Below, in pieces: positions 60,828 to 64,000 of a DNA stretch of 64,000 nucleotides (position 1 is the first letter of the stretch; each line of letters opens with the position of its first letter). A program made the position numbers and the translations under genes. Below the pieces are notes generated by a model. It saw nothing but the letters and a program-made list of their open reading frames with translations, did no database searches and had not been told where the DNA came from. This DNA is from Taklimakanibacter albus. GTDB taxonomy: Bacteria; Pseudomonadota; Alphaproteobacteria; Rhizobiales; Aestuariivirgaceae. The stretch is taken from the NCBI RefSeq assembly GCF_016595235.1, contig NZ_JAENHL010000007.1:124001-188000 (forward strand), written 5' to 3'.

Positions 60828-61361
60828 TCAGCTGTCGGCGGGCAGCCGCGGTTTCGAGCCGCGCCGGGCGACCACCGAGCCACACGGCTTGATGAAACGG
60901 CTGGCATAGCCATAGCCCATCGTCTTCATGCTGCTGGACAAGCCGCCCTGGGAGCGGACCCACGACCTGACCCAGCCCGGATAGTTCCGCATCATGAAAT
61001 CCCGGGCGATCTTATTGCCGCGCTGGGAGGCGCCATAGGGCAGATGGAAGCTGAAGGAGGCGCCGGGGCTGATGCAGGTCTGGCTGGACGCCAGTCCCAG
61101 ATAGAGCGTGCAGGCCGACTGGCACTTGCCACCAAACCGGACCTGCGTCCCATTCTGGCGCCAGCGCAGCATGCGCAGACCGTAATTGATGACATAACCC
61201 CCGCGGTCCGATCCGATCGACACGGCGCGCGGCGACAGATCATTATTGGGGGCGAGGCTCGCATATTTCTTCTGCTTAGCCTCAGCCAGGCCGCTCGTCA
61301 TCGCGACGGCGCAGGCGGCAAACAGCAAGGTACGCACGACTTTGCGATTAAGCATATCCAA
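60828..61361 (-). CDS. Exported protein with a ClpP-like-fold CxSAC motif (COG3904-like, tentative)
   Basis: A 177-residue protein with a signal peptide (RKVVRTLLFAACAVAMTSGL, cleavage near AEA). The mature part has RFGGKCQSACTLYLGLASSQ then FSFHLPYGAS. A Cys-X-Ser-Ala-Cys-Thr-Leu motif followed by a His in FxFH is seen in predicted periplasmic ClpP/crotonase-fold proteins, where the Ser is the proposed nucleophile. The protein is basic and ends with a Cys in KPCGS. Family placement is from memory and uncertain. It is a single gene with its own terminator. Confidence 0.6.
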   Translation of the reverse strand: MDMLNRKVVRTLLFAACAVAMTSGLAEAKQKKYASLAPNNDLSPRAVSIGSDRGGYVINYGLRMLRWRQNGTQVRFGGKCQSACTLYLGLASSQTCISPGASFSFHLPYGASQRGNKIARDFMMRNYPGWVRSWVRSQGGLSSSMKTMGYGYASRFIKPCGSVVARRGSKPRLPADS

Positions 61362-61553
61362 CTCCCTTTCCCGAATATGCCGGGACGGTAGTCGCGCGCT
61401 CCGCTACTTAGAGTTAGAAAAACCGCTAAAATCCGAGCCAATCCCGATCTGGGAAAGCTCGTGTTTAAGCGACACTTGCCGATGATGCTCAAATTAGCCG
61501 AAATTTTCAGGCTCTCTTGCGCATGGTGATGGAGAGTGAAGAACCGTGAAGAC

Positions 61554-61590
61554 GCGGTGGTATTGCCCACGTCATCTGCATTACCACCGC
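61554..61590. terminator. Inverted repeat downstream of the ammonia-lyase-like gene
   Basis: GCGGTGGTA (61554-61562) and TACCACCGC (61582-61590) are perfect 9-base arms with a 19-base loop, 47 bases past the stop of the minus-strand gene at 61638. No U-run follows. The rest of the 276-base gap 61362-61637 shows no gene or clear promoter. Confidence 0.35.
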
Positions 61591-61637
61591 CTCCAGCTGA
61601 TCGGCCGCAAAACCTCAAAGCCGCCGAATGATCCCTC

Positions 61638-63470
61638 TCATTTAGGCAGCACCCCGGCGATCGGATGCGCCTTGCTTTCCGGTGGCGTGGGCCCGCCGGA
61701 ATAGAATTTCGACGCCGGATTCTCCTGCATGAAGTCATAGACGACCATGCCGAGCGGGCGCTTCTGCCGCGCGGCAGGGGCCTGCCGCCACGGGACGACC
61801 TCGCGCAATGCCGCCAGCGCCGCAGTCGGCGCCGGACCGAAATTGCGCTCAGGTCTCTGCGCCTTGCGCACTTCCATCCAGTAGCTCGCCATCAATACGT
61901 CCTGGGCCAGGAGATGGAAGGAAAGATCAACTGCCTGGCGTGCGCGCTGCGTCTTGAGCCGTGTCTGCGCTTCGAGATCCTCCACGGTCGCGACGATCGC
62001 CTGCCCGTTGGGTGTTACCGGCTGGTCGAGCTCGGCGAGCTCCTGCCACAGATCGGTCGGCAGATAGCCGTCGAAGGTCGGGATCTCCTTGCGGATCTCC
62101 GGGCTCAGCACATCGGCGGGCTTGATCACGGTGAAGAACGGATTGCGGAAGCGTTCGATGCGCTGCGCCACCGCGACACCGAGATTGGTGAGCGCGATGG
62201 TGAAGGCCTCCACCTGGTTCGCCATCGGATAGGGATCCCAATTGGCGTTGGAGAAGATGAAGCCCGACTTGCCGTTACTCAACGGTCCGCCCTTGATGTA
62301 GTATTTCATGAATTGCGGCGTCGAAAGCTCGGGCGCGCTTTCCGGCGTCAGCCCCGGCAGGACCGCCGGATTGTGATCCGACGAATTGATCGACAAATGC
62401 GTCGAGTCGCGCAATTCCGCCCAGGCTTCCCAGGCTGAACCCTGGCGCTGGCTCGAGGCCCGCATGCTTTCCGGATCCTGGATGATGCGGTCCTTGTCGT
62501 CATCGAAGAGATAGCTGCCTTTGATCATTGCCATGATGCGCGCCGCATCCCAGGTCAGCCACGGATAAGGCCGCATCGACTGCACCGGCGTCGAGATCGG
62601 CGTGACGCTCGAATTCATGCCGGTAAGACCCATGGCATAAGAGAGATCGGTCCATTCGAGGAGGCGCTGCGCATCGGCGAGGAGCAGCACGGTTTGCGCC
62701 TGCGCATAGGCATTGGTGCTGATCAGCGCCGCCTGATCGGCCGCGAACGGTTCGAGTGGCCTAATCCCCGCTTCTTTCAAGGCCTGCACCGCCGGCATCC
62801 GCACGCCTTTGTAATAGGCATCCCCCTCGCCCACCATCGCGGCGGCAATATTACCCATGGTCGGCAGGTCGCCCTCGCCCAGGGTGCCGCGCGACTGCAC
62901 CACCGGGGTCACCCGCTTGTTCAGCATGTCGACCAGGATCTGCGTCAAAGGCGGGCTCGCCGCTTCGTAGGACATCGTATTGGCGCGGATCGCCATGATG
63001 GCGCGCACCAGCGCTTCCTCATGCATCTCCGGCCCATAGCCACGCGTCACACCATTGCGGAAACGTTGCAGCTGCTGTTCGCTCAGGAGCTTCTTGTTCT
63101 CGGGCGAGGTCGGATCGCCTGAAAAGATCACCGTCTCGCGCTGATCGCCGGCACCGCGGTTGAACCAGTAGATGGTGACATTTTCGGCGGCGCCCTGCAG
63201 CAGGAGGCCATAGGCATCCGCCGAACGCTGCCGCGCCTCGGCGCTCAGATCCACTTTCGCGCCATGGCGGGCAATGTCGATGACCTGCTCCACGGTGAGA
63301 TCACGTCCGGTCAAGATGATCGTCTTGTCGGCTTGTGTTTCGGTGATCGGCTGATAGATCTGTGTCGGCTCGAAGGCCGGGGCGCTCAGCGGCGCCAGCA
63401 TCAGCACCGCCGTGAAGGCGATGGAACAAAGCAGAGTCCTGGACTTGCGACGCACGACAAGATCACTCAT
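61638..63470 (-). CDS. Exported aromatic-amino-acid-lyase-fold protein lacking the MIO triad
   Basis: A 610-residue HAL/PAL-superfamily protein. It has a signal peptide (RRKSRTLLCSIAF, hydrophobic core, cleavage near APA at residue 32), unlike cytoplasmic family members. Family segments are present: TIYWFNRGAG (for YxxNTGFG), INSSDHNPAVLPG (for NSxTDNP) and IIQDPESMRASSQRQGSAWE (for QDxYSxRCxPQxxG). However, where active lyases have GASGDL, whose Ala-Ser-Gly forms the MIO cofactor, this protein reads GTLGEGDLP (residues 195-203). It probably cannot make MIO. ATG 63470 follows GGGGAG by about 9 bases; a start at 63554 would hide the signal. Confidence 0.82.
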   Translation of the reverse strand: MSDLVVRRKSRTLLCSIAFTAVLMLAPLSAPAFEPTQIYQPITETQADKTIILTGRDLTVEQVIDIARHGAKVDLSAEARQRSADAYGLLLQGAAENVTIYWFNRGAGDQRETVIFSGDPTSPENKKLLSEQQLQRFRNGVTRGYGPEMHEEALVRAIMAIRANTMSYEAASPPLTQILVDMLNKRVTPVVQSRGTLGEGDLPTMGNIAAAMVGEGDAYYKGVRMPAVQALKEAGIRPLEPFAADQAALISTNAYAQAQTVLLLADAQRLLEWTDLSYAMGLTGMNSSVTPISTPVQSMRPYPWLTWDAARIMAMIKGSYLFDDDKDRIIQDPESMRASSQRQGSAWEAWAELRDSTHLSINSSDHNPAVLPGLTPESAPELSTPQFMKYYIKGGPLSNGKSGFIFSNANWDPYPMANQVEAFTIALTNLGVAVAQRIERFRNPFFTVIKPADVLSPEIRKEIPTFDGYLPTDLWQELAELDQPVTPNGQAIVATVEDLEAQTRLKTQRARQAVDLSFHLLAQDVLMASYWMEVRKAQRPERNFGPAPTAALAALREVVPWRQAPAARQKRPLGMVVYDFMQENPASKFYSGGPTPPESKAHPIAGVLPK

Positions 63471-63870
63471 GGCTTGAGTCTCCCCTGCAAGGCCGTTCCC
63501 GGGGAAAAGCGTATCGGCGAGGGAGGTGACGTCAATCCGCAACAGCCGTGGCACTGCCCTTCACGGTGCTCATGGCTGGCGGGCCTCGGGGCACAATTCT
63601 CCAGTATTCGCATCGGAGAATCCGATGCGTCCAGATGAAAATCCGATTACTTGTGGCCAAACGGCAACATAGGCATCATCTCGAGCAACGCTGCCTCACT
63701 CGTGCCTGGATGAAAGTCCAACAAAGGAATTACTGGCGGACCATCGCCGACAGCCCCGATCGTTGGCCGCCAAAATGGCCCTCCGGGGCTGGGTACCCGT
63801 ACCCAAACAACCGTGATAGGCTCCGTGCGGGGAGATGGACTGACCAGCTGATCGCGGGCAAAGACGGCAC
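63471..63870. other. Divergent intergenic region, 400 bp, with two inverted repeats
   Basis: No convincing gene is present. GCATCGGA-GAA-TCCGATGC (63610-63628) is a perfect 8-base inverted repeat in mid-gap. GGGTAC-CC-GTACCC (63791-63804) is a perfect 6-base inverted repeat 66 bases before the deacetylase start. Either could be an operator. No clear -35/-10 pair stood out. Confidence 0.55.
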
Positions 63871-64000
63871 ATGCAAGACGGATCATACCAGGAACTTATC
63901 GACGAGCTGGAAGAATGGCGCTCGTCGGGCCTTACCCCGCGTCTCTGGCTGCGCGACGACGACGTAACCGCTCCCTCGGCCGAGTTGGACATGCTGCTGG
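63871..64000 (+). CDS. Polysaccharide deacetylase-like protein (3' end outside window)
   Basis: The frame starting at ATG 63871 runs open to the window edge (43 codons). It begins MQDGSYQELIDELEEW and continues GLTPRLWLRDDDVTAPSAEL. The WLRDDDxxxP stretch is the start of a family of polysaccharide-deacetylase-fold proteins common in Hyphomicrobiales, in which the consecutive Asp residues contribute to the metal site. Only the N-terminal part is visible, so the call rests on this motif. It is divergent from the exported ammonia-lyase-like gene. Confidence 0.65.
   Translation, partial: MQDGSYQELIDELEEWRSSGLTPRLWLRDDDVTAPSAELDMLL

Noticed and set aside
61638-63470. Calling this gene histidine ammonia-lyase (hutH)
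   Set aside because: The MIO triad is missing, there is a signal peptide, and no other hut genes are nearby.

Overview
The window is high-GC DNA of an alphaproteobacterium, most likely a member of the Hyphomicrobiales (Rhizobiales). The left end carries that order's conserved block murA - DUF2948 - UPF0262 - low-molecular-weight phosphatase - infA - maf - yacG. The intergenic palindromes (a GCGCATGATCC..GGATCATGCGC element and roughly 200-bp inverted-repeat elements) and two perfect CtrA boxes (TTAA-N7-TTAAC) fit the same group. I see no rRNA, tRNA, phage, IS or CRISPR. Coding density is high and most genes sit in operons with 1-4 base overlaps. Genus cannot be fixed from sequence alone.

Layout. 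1-4.0 kb: the core block above, lacking the hisD usually found inside it. 4.4-7.2 kb: divergent purine module (NCS2 permease, guanine deaminase). 7.2-9.5 kb: divergent FAH-family enzyme and proline-iminopeptidase-like hydrolase around a perfect palindrome. 9.5-15.7 kb: complete oligopeptide-type ABC importer, then a LysE exporter. 15.8-23.6 kb: small ATPase, then a minus-strand CUT1 sugar importer operon with a ribokinase-like kinase and a dienelactone-hydrolase-like protein, and a divergent GntR regulator. 23.6-28.5 kb: polar amino acid importer with an embedded asparaginase, an 18-bp perfect palindrome at its promoter and a LacI regulator at its far end. 28.5-30.1 kb: ROK kinase plus CutC. 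30.3-39.9 kb: NanR-like GntR, ABM protein, HpcH/HpaI aldolase, 2-hydroxyacid dehydrogenase, a second CUT1 importer and a large D-apionolactonase-like protein, which together look like a sugar-lactone or sugar-acid utilisation operon. 39.9-48.8 kb: AraC regulator divergent from an amide operon. 49.5-61.4 kb: polysaccharide and cell-surface region. 61.6-64 kb: exported ammonia-lyase-fold protein and the start of a polysaccharide deacetylase.

The most unusual system is the operon at 41117-48840. It encodes a branched-chain-amino-acid-type ABC importer (binding protein, two ATPases, LivH, LivM) followed by the large subunit of an N,N-dimethylformamidase-like iron amidohydrolase. The matching small-subunit domain is fused to the cytoplasmic C-terminus of the LivM permease, which would put the amidase at the mouth of its own importer. 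A Shine-Dalgarno-like sequence and in-frame ATG at the fusion joint could also yield a free small subunit.

Other leads are a periplasmic HAL/PAL-fold protein lacking the MIO-forming Ala-Ser-Gly triad; two paralogous small exported Cys-containing proteins sharing a nearly identical CtrA-type promoter element around a CBM60-OmpA-like protein; and a surface cluster combining UDP-xylose synthase, GalE, a double-headed glycosyltransferase and a sulfotransferase, suggesting a sulfated, possibly xylose-containing polymer. All functional calls rest on reading the sequence and remembered family features; no database search was run.
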